Origin: Methanobrevibacter ruminantium | GTDB lineage: Archaea > Methanobacteriota > Methanobacteria > Methanobacteriales > Methanobacteriaceae | Direction: 5' to 3' | DNA: 64,000 bases | Assembly: GCF_016294135.1 (NCBI RefSeq) | Contig: NZ_JAEDCO010000001.1 | Coordinates: 128,412-192,411, forward strand | Shown: in pieces, positions 17,178 through 26,678 of the stretch | Position numbering within the stretch: position 1 is the first letter of the stretch | How the letters are laid out: each line of letters starts with the position of its first letter | The notes under the pieces: generated by a model | The model's database searches: none | The model's input: the letters and a program-made list of their open reading frames with translations, nothing else | Told to the model about the DNA's origin: nothing | Program-made: the position numbers and the translations under genes

Positions 17178-17822
17178 CTATTTTTCATATAAGCGTCCAA
17201 CATAAGGATTTAAATGAGTTTGAATAACCTTTACAATAGGCCCAATTATTAGAGCAGAAATGATTGTCCCTTCACGGACTCCTGCAAGGTATCCCAAGAA
17301 TACAATTGACAAAACAGCTGCGGTAATTACAAAACTAGTATCAACAAAAGGTTTTACCTTTGGAAACTCCTTTTTCAAAACCTTTGAAATGGCTACGATT
17401 ATTCCATCCGGAGGAAGATAAACCACTTCCGTTTGAACCTCCAGCATCACACCAAAAGCAACCACTACACAGCTTAAGAGAAGTGTTGCAAATTGACTTA
17501 AATAATCTGCAGGATTCAAGAAACTTACCAACATCATTGAAAAGTCCAAGGTAAGGGAAAAGATTGTTCCCACGATTATCTGAAGATACTGTCTCTTTTC
17601 AAATCCGCTTCTTAGAAGGATTATCTGTACAGCTATAAAAATAACATTAAAGATCAAGCATACTGTTCCAACACTCATTTTCAATATCAGACTTGAAACA
17701 TAAGGAAGACAAATGATAGGGGAAGTCCCCAAATTTGCTTTTATTGATATTGCTCCACCTAAGGATATTAAAAACAGTGAAAATAAGTAAATGACGTATC
17801 TTGAAATCTTTTTTATTTGCAT
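17178..17822 (-). CDS. YczE/YitT-like membrane protein (DUF6198)
   Basis: The 214-residue protein has about five hydrophobic segments and the family features SLFLISLGGAISIKANLGTSP near the start and VVYLPPDGIIVAIS in the middle. Such proteins are integral membrane proteins of unknown transport or regulatory role in bacteria and methanogens. No ribosome site precedes the ATG at 17822, so the message may be leaderless. It is a single gene, convergent with the Nudix gene on the other strand. Confidence 0.8.
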   Translation of the reverse strand: MQIKKISRYVIYLFSLFLISLGGAISIKANLGTSPIICLPYVSSLILKMSVGTVCLIFNVIFIAVQIILLRSGFEKRQYLQIIVGTIFSLTLDFSMMLVSFLNPADYLSQFATLLLSCVVVAFGVMLEVQTEVVYLPPDGIIVAISKVLKKEFPKVKPFVDTSFVITAAVLSIVFLGYLAGVREGTIISALIIGPIVKVIQTHLNPYVGRLYEK

Positions 17823-17938
17823 AAAATATAGTTTGCTTTAAAATACTTAAATAATTTTTTAAAAAAAATAAGGAAAATGTTGCAAAAAAGTAAAATAAAA
17901 AAGTAAAAGATAAAAGAAAAGATAAAATTATGAAAGAA

Positions 17939-18928
17939 TTAATGATAACAAGTGCTTTTCTTAGTCCTATAGCAATTATTGCACATCAAGCATCTTGATT
18001 CTCCAGAGCCCTCCTCTTTCCAATTCTTTAGGAAATCATTCTCTGCTACAAATGGCCTGTACATGGACATGAATTCAATATTGGTTCTATTCAATAATTC
18101 ATTCATATGTTCCATGTTTCTAAATCCGCCACCTACAATAACTGGAACCTTAACAGTATCAATCAATACATTGGTATAGTCAATCAATTCCTCTTCAGAA
18201 GATAATTTCTTAGTGAAATATAAAGGTGATAGAGGTCTTGTAACCTGTATGCTGTCAACACCTACCTTTTCAAGCAATTTACATGCTTCAATACTTTCTT
18301 TTGCATCAAAACCATCTTTTCTCTCATCAAATGTATTAACCTTACATGAAATGTGCAAATCCAAATTGTCTTTCATTACTTTAATCAATTCCAAAATCAA
18401 TCTTAGCCTATTGAATACATTTCCACCATAATTATCCTCTCTTTGATTATAATAAGGATTGATCATCTTTGATAGGTAGAAATTATTTCCTAGGGATAAT
18501 TGAATGCCATCAAAACCAGCATATTTCAACATTTGAGCAGATGAGATGATGTCTGATTGTATTTTCCTAATGTCTTCAATTGTTAAGTCATTTACGGGAA
18601 TGTCCAAATCAATTCCCCAGTTATATTTGATGAATTCGACCTGACCTAAGATAGGAACATCATAATCATGACATATTTCAGAAATTTTCATTGCCATTTT
18701 CATGAAATTAGGATTATGCATCCTGCTTGAATGCTCAATAAATTTATCCTTGGGATAAATGGAAAATAGCTCAGAACTAATTAAACCTACACCACTTGAA
18801 GCTATTTTATCATAACGATCATAAATGGAATATGAGTCATTCTGTTGGGATTCCCATAATCCAGTTCTCATAATCCGACTGTTGAGACTTAAATCTCCTA
18901 ATTTAACTTTATCAAATATGCTTTTCAT
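17939..18928 (-). CDS. NADH:flavin oxidoreductase (Old Yellow Enzyme family), copy 1
   Basis: The 329-residue TIM barrel shows FMN-enzyme motifs: GVGLISSELF, YAGFDGIQLSLG, the MINPYYNQREDNYGGN signature of the family and VIVGGGFRNMEHM. At the C terminus four cysteines (CLMCNNC and STC) resemble the 4Fe-4S motif of the 2,4-dienoyl-CoA reductase/trimethylamine dehydrogenase group, but the last gap is only seven residues and the FAD/NAD domain is absent. The electron donor and substrate are unknown. A TATA box (TTTATACTAT, near 18955) about 25 nt before the ATG and no ribosome site suggest a leaderless mRNA. A paralog lies directly upstream. Confidence 0.88.
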   Translation of the reverse strand: MKSIFDKVKLGDLSLNSRIMRTGLWESQQNDSYSIYDRYDKIASSGVGLISSELFSIYPKDKFIEHSSRMHNPNFMKMAMKISEICHDYDVPILGQVEFIKYNWGIDLDIPVNDLTIEDIRKIQSDIISSAQMLKYAGFDGIQLSLGNNFYLSKMINPYYNQREDNYGGNVFNRLRLILELIKVMKDNLDLHISCKVNTFDERKDGFDAKESIEACKLLEKVGVDSIQVTRPLSPLYFTKKLSSEEELIDYTNVLIDTVKVPVIVGGGFRNMEHMNELLNRTNIEFMSMYRPFVAENDFLKNWKEEGSGESRCLMCNNCYRTKKSTCYH

Positions 18929-19081
18929 ACAAATTAATTAGGTAAAAATAGTATAAAAAAGACAAGTTATTTAAAACTTACTTATAAGATACTTCAATAC
19001 ATAAAAAAAAGCGCAAAAATAATAAAAATTAATAAAAACAGCACAAAAATAAAAAAGGAAAGAAAAAAGAGAAAAAATAGA

Positions 19082-20083
19082 TTATTTAAATTTAAAACAA
19101 GTGCTCTCTTTTTTAGAGTAACAATTGTTACAGCTTTGACAAATTGAAACTCCATCACCATTTGCTTTCCAATCAGCTAAAAAGTCTGGCTGAGCAACAA
19201 ATGGCTTGGACATGGATAAGAATTCCACTTTTGAATCATTTAAAACATCATTCATTGATTTCATATCCCTCATTGAACCGCCTAAAATGACTGGAACATC
19301 AATCTCATCAATCAATTTATCCACATACACAAGGAAAGGATTTCTATCATTGCCGTCATAAAGATAGGATATTGTCCTTGCAGTCAATTGAATGCTGTCA
19401 ACACCTGCCTTTTCAAGTTCCTTTGCAACCTTGATACTTTCTTCAGGAGTCATTCCATTTTTCCTTACATCCCAAGGATTTATTCTGCAACTAACATGGA
19501 AATCCATAGTCTTTTTAAGAACCTTGATTATCTCAGAACAAATTCTTACACGATTTTCTGTATTTCCCCCATATTGGTCCTTTCTTTGGTTGAAATAAGG
19601 GTTGATGAACTTTGCAAGATAAAAATTGTTTCCAATGTCTATCTGCATACCATCAAAGCCTGCAAAAGAGAACTTTTTAGCTGCCATAATAACATCTGCC
19701 TGAAGACGTCTTATTCCTTCCAAGCTTATGTCATTTGCTTCAACCTTTTGATTCAATCCATCATTATAATAAAAGAATGCTAATTGGCCAAGAACAGGCA
19801 CATCATGATTGTGGCAGATATCTGTAATTTCCTTATAATCCTTTACAAAACCCTTATAGTTCACATTATTGCAGTATTCAGCAAATCTGTCTCTTGGATC
19901 AAATACAAACATTTCTGAATTGATCAAACCTACACCGCTTTTAGCCATCTTTTCATATCTGTCAAAGACTTCACTCTTTAAAAATCCGCCAGCTTCTGTT
20001 TGTCTTTCCCAAGTCCCTGTTCTTATGATACGGCTTTTTAACTTTAAATCCCCTAAACTACATTCATCAAATATATCTTTCAT
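19082..20083 (-). CDS. NADH:flavin oxidoreductase (Old Yellow Enzyme family), copy 2
   Basis: This is a clear paralog of the downstream gene, with matching landmarks: IIRTGTWERQTEA, FAGFDGMQIDIG, the FINPYFNQRKDQYGGN motif, VILGGSMRDMKSM and the same C-terminal CQSCNNC plus STC cysteines. The start is placed at the ATG at 20083: the preceding GTGATAATT is the ribosome site, so the GTG three codons earlier is not the start. About 333 residues. The tandem pair points to a local duplication, with each copy apparently having its own promoter (153-bp gap). Confidence 0.88.
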   Translation of the reverse strand: MKDIFDECSLGDLKLKSRIIRTGTWERQTEAGGFLKSEVFDRYEKMAKSGVGLINSEMFVFDPRDRFAEYCNNVNYKGFVKDYKEITDICHNHDVPVLGQLAFFYYNDGLNQKVEANDISLEGIRRLQADVIMAAKKFSFAGFDGMQIDIGNNFYLAKFINPYFNQRKDQYGGNTENRVRICSEIIKVLKKTMDFHVSCRINPWDVRKNGMTPEESIKVAKELEKAGVDSIQLTARTISYLYDGNDRNPFLVYVDKLIDEIDVPVILGGSMRDMKSMNDVLNDSKVEFLSMSKPFVAQPDFLADWKANGDGVSICQSCNNCYSKKESTCFKFK

Positions 20084-20141
20084 AATTATCACTATATTCT
20101 ATTAGAAATTAAAATATTAAAAAAATAGAAAGAAGAAAATA

Positions 20142-20915
20142 CTAGTAATTGTATTTATCCTCTATTATTTGACCATCTTTGATCTTTATGGTTCTTTCTG
20201 CCAAAGCAGCAACACCATTATCGTGTGTAACTATAATTAAAGTCACATTATAACGCTCATGCATTTCCATAAGCAAATTCAATATCATTTCTCCTGTTTT
20301 TGAATCAAGAGAACCTGTTGGTTCATCTGCTAAGATAATGGAAGGGTTATTTACCAATGCCCTTGCAATAGCTACCCTTTGACGTTGACCACCAGACAAC
20401 TTATTAGGCCTTTGCTTTTTCTTATCCTCCAATCCTACAGCACGAATAATTTCGCTTGCCTTTTCCTTCATCTCCTTATTGGACATTCCGGTAGGGAGTA
20501 ATGGAATCTGAACATTGTCAAAAACGGACAAGTTAGGAATAAGGTTATGCAATTGGAAAACAAAACCTATTTTTTCCTGTCTGAATTCGCTTAAATCCTT
20601 CTCTTTAACAAGGTCGATGCCATCGATATAAATCTTTCCTCTAGTAGGCTTATCCAAAGCCCCAAGCATATTTAGGAGTGTTGATTTTCCAGAACCTGAA
20701 GGTCCAATGATGGACACGAATTCCCCTTCAAAGATATCCAGGTTTACTCCATTCAATGCCTTAACAGTTCCTTTGTCGTACTCCTTTACAACATCAAATA
20801 GGCTGATTAATGGCTCTTCATAATAATATTCCTCGCCATCCTCACCGATGAAGGTTTCATTATAGATATACTCCTCATCAGGATATGCATTCTCATTTTC
20901 TATGTAACCATCCAT
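20142..20915 (-). CDS. ABC transporter ATP-binding protein (MacB/LolD type)
   Basis: The 257-residue ATPase has Walker A GPSGSGKSTLLNMLG, the Q-loop around FVFQLHNLIPNLSVFDN, signature KLSGGQRQRVAIARAL, Walker B IILADEPTGSLDS and the H of THD. It pairs with the FtsX-type permease 8 bp upstream. The first ~38 residues are an unusual extension rich in Tyr, Glu and Asp ahead of the normal start SLFDVVKEYDKG. The ATG at 20915 follows GGTGATTTT, so the extension is probably translated. The likely role is export or mechanotransmission of an unknown substrate. Confidence 0.92.
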   Translation of the reverse strand: MDGYIENENAYPDEEYIYNETFIGEDGEEYYYEEPLISLFDVVKEYDKGTVKALNGVNLDIFEGEFVSIIGPSGSGKSTLLNMLGALDKPTRGKIYIDGIDLVKEKDLSEFRQEKIGFVFQLHNLIPNLSVFDNVQIPLLPTGMSNKEMKEKASEIIRAVGLEDKKKQRPNKLSGGQRQRVAIARALVNNPSIILADEPTGSLDSKTGEMILNLLMEMHERYNVTLIIVTHDNGVAALAERTIKIKDGQIIEDKYNY

Positions 20916-20923
20916 AAAATCAC

Positions 20924-22066
20924 CTATTCATACCTCAATGCTTCTGTTGGAGCAAGCTTGGATGCCTTATAAGCAGGATAGATTCCACCGATTATTCCAA
21001 CGATAATTGTAATTCCAAATGCAAGAATGAAAGTCTTAGGAGAGTAACCCAATGCAAAATCTGTAACATTAAATAATCTAAGACCCACTTCAGGTATCAA
21101 TATTCCAAATATTGATCCGACTATTCCGGATAAGGTTGTCAGTACCAATGTCTCCCCTAGAATCATGGTTAAGATCTTTCTTGATTTCCAACCAACTGAC
21201 TTTAAAACACCGATTTCCTTTGTCCTCTCATAAACTGCCATGACCATGGTATTTATGATTCCAATAGCTCCTACAATAATTGCAAGAGCTGAAACTGCAA
21301 GGGTGGCGGTATCCAATATTCCTAAAACATCATCGGCTATTGAAGAGATTTCCTCACTGGTCAATGTTGTAAAGTTTTCATAATCCTCTTCAATCTTTTC
21401 ACTGATTGCTGAATCGTTTACATCTTCACCTGTTTTAACAAGGATACGTGAAACTCCATCCTTATCTGTTATATCCTGCAAAGTATCCAATGGGACATAA
21501 ATTCCACTGTCTACAAATGGGCTTCCAGTCTCAAAGATTCCTGAAACATTAAATTCCTTGCCTTGTAGGGTAATGTCATCTCCACGACTTACATTATTTA
21601 GTTCAGCATATTCCGCTCCAACAATTGCATCTCTAGAGCCATTTTCATACACTTTTCCATCAATGCTCTTAATCCCCATCATATAAAGTTTCTCAGGTGC
21701 CAATCCTACAACAGTGGTTGCAAAACTGTTTCTGGAATCTGAACTGCCTGATTTCAGCCGATCCATATTCATTTCAGTAACCGTTAGCGAACCAGCAGCA
21801 TCTATGACTCCAGTCCTATTTTTCATCTCTTCAACTATTTCACTGTCTATCATACCTGTGTTTGTGCTGACAGAACTGGAATTGCTAACTGTTATCTCAG
21901 CACCAACATCATTCAGCGAAGTTTGAACTGAGTCCTCCATTCCAGTGGTAATAAGGCCCAATGCCACAATAGTGGTAATCCCTATAGCAATGCCAATAAT
22001 GGACAATGCACTACGGGTCTTATTCCTAAATGGATTTTTTAAAATTAAATTAATGAATCTTATAAT
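20924..22066 (-). CDS. ABC transporter permease (FtsX/MacB family), non-ATG start
   Basis: The protein has the MacB layout: a first transmembrane helix (SIIGIAIGITTIVALGLI), a large extracytoplasmic domain, and three C-terminal helices with the EIGVLKSVGWKSRKIL loop between them and APTEALRYE at the end. The first canonical codon is a TTG at 22006, but it would cut off the KNPFRNKTRSAL leader that normally precedes helix 1. That leader is encoded upstream in frame to a stop at 22076-22078 without any ATG, GTG or TTG. An ATT at 22066 lies four bases after an AAGGGGA ribosome site and is my best guess. Confidence 0.8.
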   Translation of the reverse strand: MIRFINLILKNPFRNKTRSALSIIGIAIGITTIVALGLITTGMEDSVQTSLNDVGAEITVSNSSSVSTNTGMIDSEIVEEMKNRTGVIDAAGSLTVTEMNMDRLKSGSSDSRNSFATTVVGLAPEKLYMMGIKSIDGKVYENGSRDAIVGAEYAELNNVSRGDDITLQGKEFNVSGIFETGSPFVDSGIYVPLDTLQDITDKDGVSRILVKTGEDVNDSAISEKIEEDYENFTTLTSEEISSIADDVLGILDTATLAVSALAIIVGAIGIINTMVMAVYERTKEIGVLKSVGWKSRKILTMILGETLVLTTLSGIVGSIFGILIPEVGLRLFNVTDFALGYSPKTFILAFGITIIVGIIGGIYPAYKASKLAPTEALRYE

Positions 22067-22301
22067 AACATCCCCTTATAAATAATTATTATTTTACTTT
22101 TTAAATAATTAAACTTAACTAAAAAATTATTGAATATTAAGTAAATTAAGTTTAAATAATAATGATAAAAAGGATTAAAATAACTATTTGAGTGATCTAA
22201 AGATTAAAAAAGAAAAAACAGACAAAACTAGGAAATAATAGATAAGTAAATAAAAGAATAAAATAGATAGAAAAAGAAAAATTAAGAAAAAAGAGACTTG
22301 C

Positions 22302-23477
22302 TTAAAGGGAAGCGAATACCTTATCAAGTGCTTCCACAAGTGCATCAATTTCCTCTTCATTAACCACTAAAGGAGGAGCAAACCTTAATACGTTTCCTGC
22401 GGTACAATTAATCAAGAATCCTTCTTCAAGCATTTTGCCAACTATATCTGCTCCTTCAAAGTTAAGTTCCAAACCTACCAAAAGACCAGAGCCTCTTGCA
22501 TCGGTAATGAACTCATATTTCTCTTTCAATTCAGCTAATTTTTTAAGGAAGTATTCTCCCATTTCCTTACTGTGCTCAACAAGGTTTTCCTCTTCAAAGA
22601 CATCAAAAACAGCATTTGCTGCCGCACCTGCAAGAGGACTTCCTGCAAAGGTTGTACCATGGTCACCAGGTACAAAACCGCCAGCAACATCCTCTTTTGC
22701 CAAGAATGCAGCCATTGGGAATCCTCCACCAATACCTTTAGCTACAGTCATGATATCTGCATCTATGCCGAATAATTCATGAGCAAACAATGCACCACAT
22801 CTTCCGAAACCTGATTGCACTTCATCTACAATGATTAATACTCCTTTTTCCTTACATAAGTCATTTAATCCTTTGTAGAACTCTTCGCTTGCTACATGAA
22901 CACCACCTTCACCTTGAACAGGCTCAATGATAATAGCTGCAGTGTTTTCAGTGATTGCTTCCTTAACACTGTCCAAATTGCCGAATTCAACTTTCTTGAA
23001 TCCTCTTGGCAAGTTTTCTGTGTAAGGTGCACTGTATTCTGGGTGGTCTGTTACAGATAAGGTCAAGAATGTTCTTCCGTGGAATGAGTCTCCGCAGAAC
23101 AATACTTCATGCTTGCCGCTGTATTTGATTGCAAGCTTAAGTGCACCCTCATTAGCTTCAGCACCGGAGTTTGCAAAGAAGATTCTGTCAAAATTGGTTG
23201 CATCCACCAATCTTTTAGCATAAAGTGTAGCAGGTTCATTATAGTAAATGCTTGAAATGTGAATGAGCTTTTCAGCTTGATCTTGAATAGCTTTCACAAG
23301 CTTAGGATGATTGTGGCCTAAACAGTTTACAGCAATCCCTGCCAAAAAGTCCAAATACTCGTTACCGTCAATATCCCATACCTTAACTCCTTCTCCATGG
23401 TCAAGGACAATTGGGACTCTATTAAATGTATTAATGAAATATTTATCTTCAATATCAATGATTTCTTGTGTTTTCAT
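22302..23477 (-). CDS. argD: Acetylornithine aminotransferase
   Basis: ArgD is a class III PLP aminotransferase of arginine synthesis that can also serve in lysine synthesis (succinyl-DAP). The approximately 391-residue chain shows ANSGAEANEGALKLA, the DEVQSGFGRCG motif, the PLP lysine in MTVAKGIGGGFPMAA and GTTFAGSPLAGAAA. The start is set at the ATG at 23477 because a GAGGGGAA ribosome site lies just ahead; an ATG five codons upstream overlaps that site. It is a single gene, with lysA-dapF about 6 kb away. Confidence 0.95.
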   Translation of the reverse strand: MKTQEIIDIEDKYFINTFNRVPIVLDHGEGVKVWDIDGNEYLDFLAGIAVNCLGHNHPKLVKAIQDQAEKLIHISSIYYNEPATLYAKRLVDATNFDRIFFANSGAEANEGALKLAIKYSGKHEVLFCGDSFHGRTFLTLSVTDHPEYSAPYTENLPRGFKKVEFGNLDSVKEAITENTAAIIIEPVQGEGGVHVASEEFYKGLNDLCKEKGVLIIVDEVQSGFGRCGALFAHELFGIDADIMTVAKGIGGGFPMAAFLAKEDVAGGFVPGDHGTTFAGSPLAGAAANAVFDVFEEENLVEHSKEMGEYFLKKLAELKEKYEFITDARGSGLLVGLELNFEGADIVGKMLEEGFLINCTAGNVLRFAPPLVVNEEEIDALVEALDKVFASL

Positions 23478-23707
23478 GAAAATTCCCCTCATTTTTAATT
23501 TTTTAATGAACAGATAATTGTTAGTTAAATAATCGTTAATAAGATTAAAATCAAAAATTTTTGCCTATTAAAGATTGAACACAATTATATTTATAGTTTA
23601 TTATATAAAAGAATAAGTAATGAAAAGATATATGGAATTAGAAATGTAGTGATAAGAAATAGGATAAATTCCATAATATATCACATATTCATATTGGGAT
23701 TGATTAT

Positions 23708-24751
23708 ATGGCACAGATAATACTAGGCAAAACTGGACTGAAAATAGAAAAGAATGGTTTTGGAGCTCTTCCTATCCAAAGGACTTCATTTGATGAAACT
23801 AAAGAGATCGTTCAAAAGGCTTATGCTAATGGAATTAACTTTTATGATACTGCAAGAGCATACACCGATAGTGAAGAAAAGCTAAACTATGCCTTTGAAG
23901 GATTCAATGATAAATATCCGAGGGAAAGCATCATAATAGCTACAAAAACCCAAGGGGAAAACAGAAAGGATATAGAAAAGGACATTAAAACAAGCCTTGA
24001 CAATCTTGGCACTGATTACATTGACCTTTATCAAATCCACAACCCATCATTCTGCCCTACTGAAGGTGATGGAAGTGGGGCATATGATGCATTATTCGAT
24101 CTTTATGATGAAGGAATCATAAGACACATCGGCTTTACCTCCCATAAGGCAGAGCTTGCTATGGAAGCTATTGAAAGTGGATTGTACGAAACAATCCAAT
24201 TCCCATTCTCCTACCTTACAGGCCCTAAGGAACTTGCCATTGTTGAGATGGCAAGGGCGAACAATGTAGGTTTCATTGCAATGAAAGCTATGAGTGGAGG
24301 ATTGATTGGAAGCTCTAAAGCGGCTTATGCTTACATAAATAGCTTTGATAATGTAGTTCCTATCTGGGGAGTTCAAAGAATGTCTGAACTTGATGAGTTC
24401 CTATCCTATATGAAAGATGAACCAACTCTTGATAACGAATTGGAGGAAATAATCAAAAATGAAAGAGAGGAGTTGCAAGGAGATTTCTGCAGAGGCTGCG
24501 GATACTGCATGCCTTGTCCTGAAGGAATTGAAATATTCCAATGCGCAAGAATGTCCTTATGGATTAGAAGATTCCCATCAGCTCCAAGCTTGACTCCAGA
24601 GTCTCAAGAAAAGATGAAGAAGATTGAAGAGTGTACAGAATGCAAGCAATGCGTAAGCAGATGCCCATACGAATTGGACATCCCAGAGCTCTTAAAGAAA
24701 AACTATGAAGACTACAAAAAGATCTTATCTGGCGAGATAAAAGTAGATTAA
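23708..24751 (+). CDS. Aldo/keto reductase with C-terminal ferredoxin domain
   Basis: Residues 1-260 form an aldo/keto reductase barrel with the expected Asp and Tyr in NFYDTARAYTDSEEK, Lys in IIATKTQ and His in DLYQIHN. The last ~90 residues are a ferredoxin-like addition with CRGCGYCMPCPEGIEIFQC and CTECKQCVSRCPYELDIP, for iron-sulfur clusters. This fused family is widespread in anaerobes; the physiological substrate is unknown. The start follows GGGATTGATTAT. It stands alone between argD (divergent) and cyclophilin. Confidence 0.92.
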   Translation: MAQIILGKTGLKIEKNGFGALPIQRTSFDETKEIVQKAYANGINFYDTARAYTDSEEKLNYAFEGFNDKYPRESIIIATKTQGENRKDIEKDIKTSLDNLGTDYIDLYQIHNPSFCPTEGDGSGAYDALFDLYDEGIIRHIGFTSHKAELAMEAIESGLYETIQFPFSYLTGPKELAIVEMARANNVGFIAMKAMSGGLIGSSKAAYAYINSFDNVVPIWGVQRMSELDEFLSYMKDEPTLDNELEEIIKNEREELQGDFCRGCGYCMPCPEGIEIFQCARMSLWIRRFPSAPSLTPESQEKMKKIEECTECKQCVSRCPYELDIPELLKKNYEDYKKILSGEIKVD

Positions 24752-24893
24752 TTTTAATTTAAAATAGTTTAAATATTAAGTAAAATAAATTATAAATAGT
24801 ATTTTTTAAAATATGTTTTAAAAATATGTCTTAAAAATATGTTTTAAACTAAATAAAAAAATAACTATCATTAAACAATTGAAACGTGATATA

Positions 24894-25322
24894 ATGAAAA
24901 AAGCAATTATTGAAACTGAAAAAGGAGATATCGTATTGGAATTATTCCCTAATGAAGCTCCTGGAACTGTAGCAAACTTTGAAAAATTAGCTAATGAAGG
25001 ATTTTATGACGGATTAACTTTCCACAGAGTAATTCCTAACTTTGTAATTCAAGGTGGATGTCCTATTGGTAACGGTACCGGAGGACCAGGATACACCATT
25101 AAATGTGAAACTGAAGGAAACCCACACAAACATGGAACTGGAGCATTATCTATGGCTCACGCAGGTAAAGACACTGGTGGAAGCCAATTCTTCATTACTC
25201 ACAGTCCACAACCACACTTAGATGGTGTTCACACCGTATTCGGACAAGTTATCGAAGGTATGGATGTTGTAAATGCTATCCGTGCTGGAGACAAAATGTT
25301 AAAAGTAACCATTCAAGGTTAG
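24894..25322 (+). CDS. Peptidyl-prolyl cis-trans isomerase, cyclophilin type
   Basis: The 142-residue protein is a minimal cyclophilin with FHRVIPNFVIQGG (catalytic Arg), AGKDTGGSQFFIT and LDGVHTVFGQV. It speeds proline isomerisation in folding proteins, in the cytoplasm as no signal peptide is present. The ATG at 24894 is chosen because ACGTGATATA precedes it; the TTG five codons upstream has no ribosome site. A hairpin terminator follows directly after the stop. Confidence 0.95.
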   Translation: MKKAIIETEKGDIVLELFPNEAPGTVANFEKLANEGFYDGLTFHRVIPNFVIQGGCPIGNGTGGPGYTIKCETEGNPHKHGTGALSMAHAGKDTGGSQFFITHSPQPHLDGVHTVFGQVIEGMDVVNAIRAGDKMLKVTIQG

Positions 25323-25334
25323 ATTAAAAATTAA

Positions 25335-25370
25335 AGCAGTTTTTAACTGCTACTTATTCTTTTTTTTAAG
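25335..25370 (+). terminator. Intrinsic-type terminator after cyclophilin gene
   Basis: AGCAGTT pairs with AACTGCT over 7 bp around a TTT loop (25335-25351), followed within a few bases by a run of eight T. The position is 12 bp after the cyclophilin stop codon. Confidence 0.75.
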
Positions 25371-25509
25371 ATTTTTTCATGCATTATTTAAATAAAAACT
25401 TTTTTTAAAAACATTACAATACTATAAAAATGAAAAAATAGAAGAGAAAAAATGAAAAAAATAAGATAAAAATTAAATAAAAATTAAAAAAATTAATAAG
25501 AAATCAAAA

Positions 25510-25644
25510 TCAATAGCCATACTCTTCATCGGCTAAATCCAAATCATCAGGATTTCTAATCATATATCCGCATTCATGACATTTGTATGTATTGTAGTTG
25601 ATCTCTTCAATAGCTTCAGAACCACATCTTGGACATCTTGCCAT
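25510..25644 (-). CDS. Small zinc-ribbon protein (44 aa)
   Basis: An ATG at 25644 opens a 44-codon frame reading MARCPRCGSEAIEEINYN, then KCHECGYMIRNPDD and an acidic tail. Two CxxC pairs 15 residues apart make a complete small zinc ribbon. A textbook ribosome site, GGAGGGTGATTA, stands directly in front of the start, which is strong evidence that it is translated. Small zinc ribbons are common in methanogens; function unknown. It is convergent with the cyclophilin gene. Confidence 0.85.
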   Translation of the reverse strand: MARCPRCGSEAIEEINYNTYKCHECGYMIRNPDDLDLADEEYGY

Positions 25645-25799
25645 TAATCACCCTCCTTTAATGAATGATTATTTTATATGCTTTGCAGTTTATAAAACTT
25701 TCTAAAAAATTTCATCTCGAAGAAAAAATTTATTTATAAAAACAATTATATATTATTAAAATTAATACAAAATTAAATAAAAATAATAAAGGTGAAAAT

Positions 25800-26480
25800 A
25801 TGGAATATGAAATACGTGGAGGAGCTTTCCCTATTGTAATATGCACATTGCATGAAGGGGAAACCATTAAAAATGAAACGGGGGCAATGTCCTTTATGAC
25901 CTCTGGAATGAAAATGGAAACCAATACTGGAGGAGGCCTTTTAAAAGGACTTGGAAGAGCATTGTCTGGAGATAGCTTATTCTTAAACTTCTTTACTGCA
26001 GAGAACGGCACCCAGCAAATAGGGTTCTCAACACGCAGCCCAGGAAAAATCATACCTTTCAAATTGGATGGCACCAATACCATAATCGGTCAGAAAAATG
26101 CATTCTTGGCTGCAGAAGACTCTGTTGAAATTGAGATATACTTTAAAAACAAACTTGGAACCGGAATATTCGGTGGTGAAGGATTTATCCTTCAAAAATT
26201 CTCTGGAGAAGGATTAGTATTCTTGGAAATTGATGGTGAAGTAATTGAACATGACCTCCAAGAAGGAGAAACCTTACTTTTAGATCCGGGACATCTCGCT
26301 GCAATGGAAGAAACTGTTGGATATGAGATTGAAAGAGTCAAAGGTGCTAAAAACATATTATTCGGTGAAGGACTCTTCTTCGCTAAAATACAAGGCCCAG
26401 GAAAAGTTTGGATTCAAACCATGCCTATCAGCAAATTAGCTGAAGCAATAATCCCATTTATTCCAACAAGCACTGGATAA
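25800..26480 (+). CDS. TIGR00266/AIM24 family protein
   Basis: The 226-residue protein matches the TIGR00266/AIM24 (DUF124) family of beta-rich proteins: MEYEIRGGAFPIVICTL at the start, the GAMSFMTSGMKMET motif, GLGRALSGDSLFLNFF, and the C-terminal pattern GEGLFFAKIQGPGKVWIQT. Members are found across prokaryotes and in fungal mitochondria; no enzyme activity is established. The start follows AAAGGTGAAAAT. A strong terminator hairpin follows 25 bp after the stop. Confidence 0.9.
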   Translation: MEYEIRGGAFPIVICTLHEGETIKNETGAMSFMTSGMKMETNTGGGLLKGLGRALSGDSLFLNFFTAENGTQQIGFSTRSPGKIIPFKLDGTNTIIGQKNAFLAAEDSVEIEIYFKNKLGTGIFGGEGFILQKFSGEGLVFLEIDGEVIEHDLQEGETLLLDPGHLAAMEETVGYEIERVKGAKNILFGEGLFFAKIQGPGKVWIQTMPISKLAEAIIPFIPTSTG

Positions 26481-26505
26481 TAATGATAATGTAATAAAAA
26501 ATTTT

Positions 26506-26536
26506 AAAAAGTTTATTATTTAATAAACTTTTTTTC
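26506..26536 (+). terminator. 12-bp hairpin terminator after the AIM24-like gene
   Basis: AAAAAGTTTATT (26506-26517) pairs perfectly with AATAAACTTTTT (26522-26533) around ATTT, and the T run continues. As an inverted repeat it could work from both sides, but the position suits the upstream gene. Confidence 0.75.
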
Positions 26537-26678
26537 TTTTTTAATATTTGAACCATCCAAAAATCAATATTAACTTCATTCCCTTTTTTTAATTTTTCTA
26601 AACAATTTATCTCATTATTTCTCGTCTTTTTTTAAAAAATTTTTAAACAACATTAAATAATATAAAATCATATCTATA

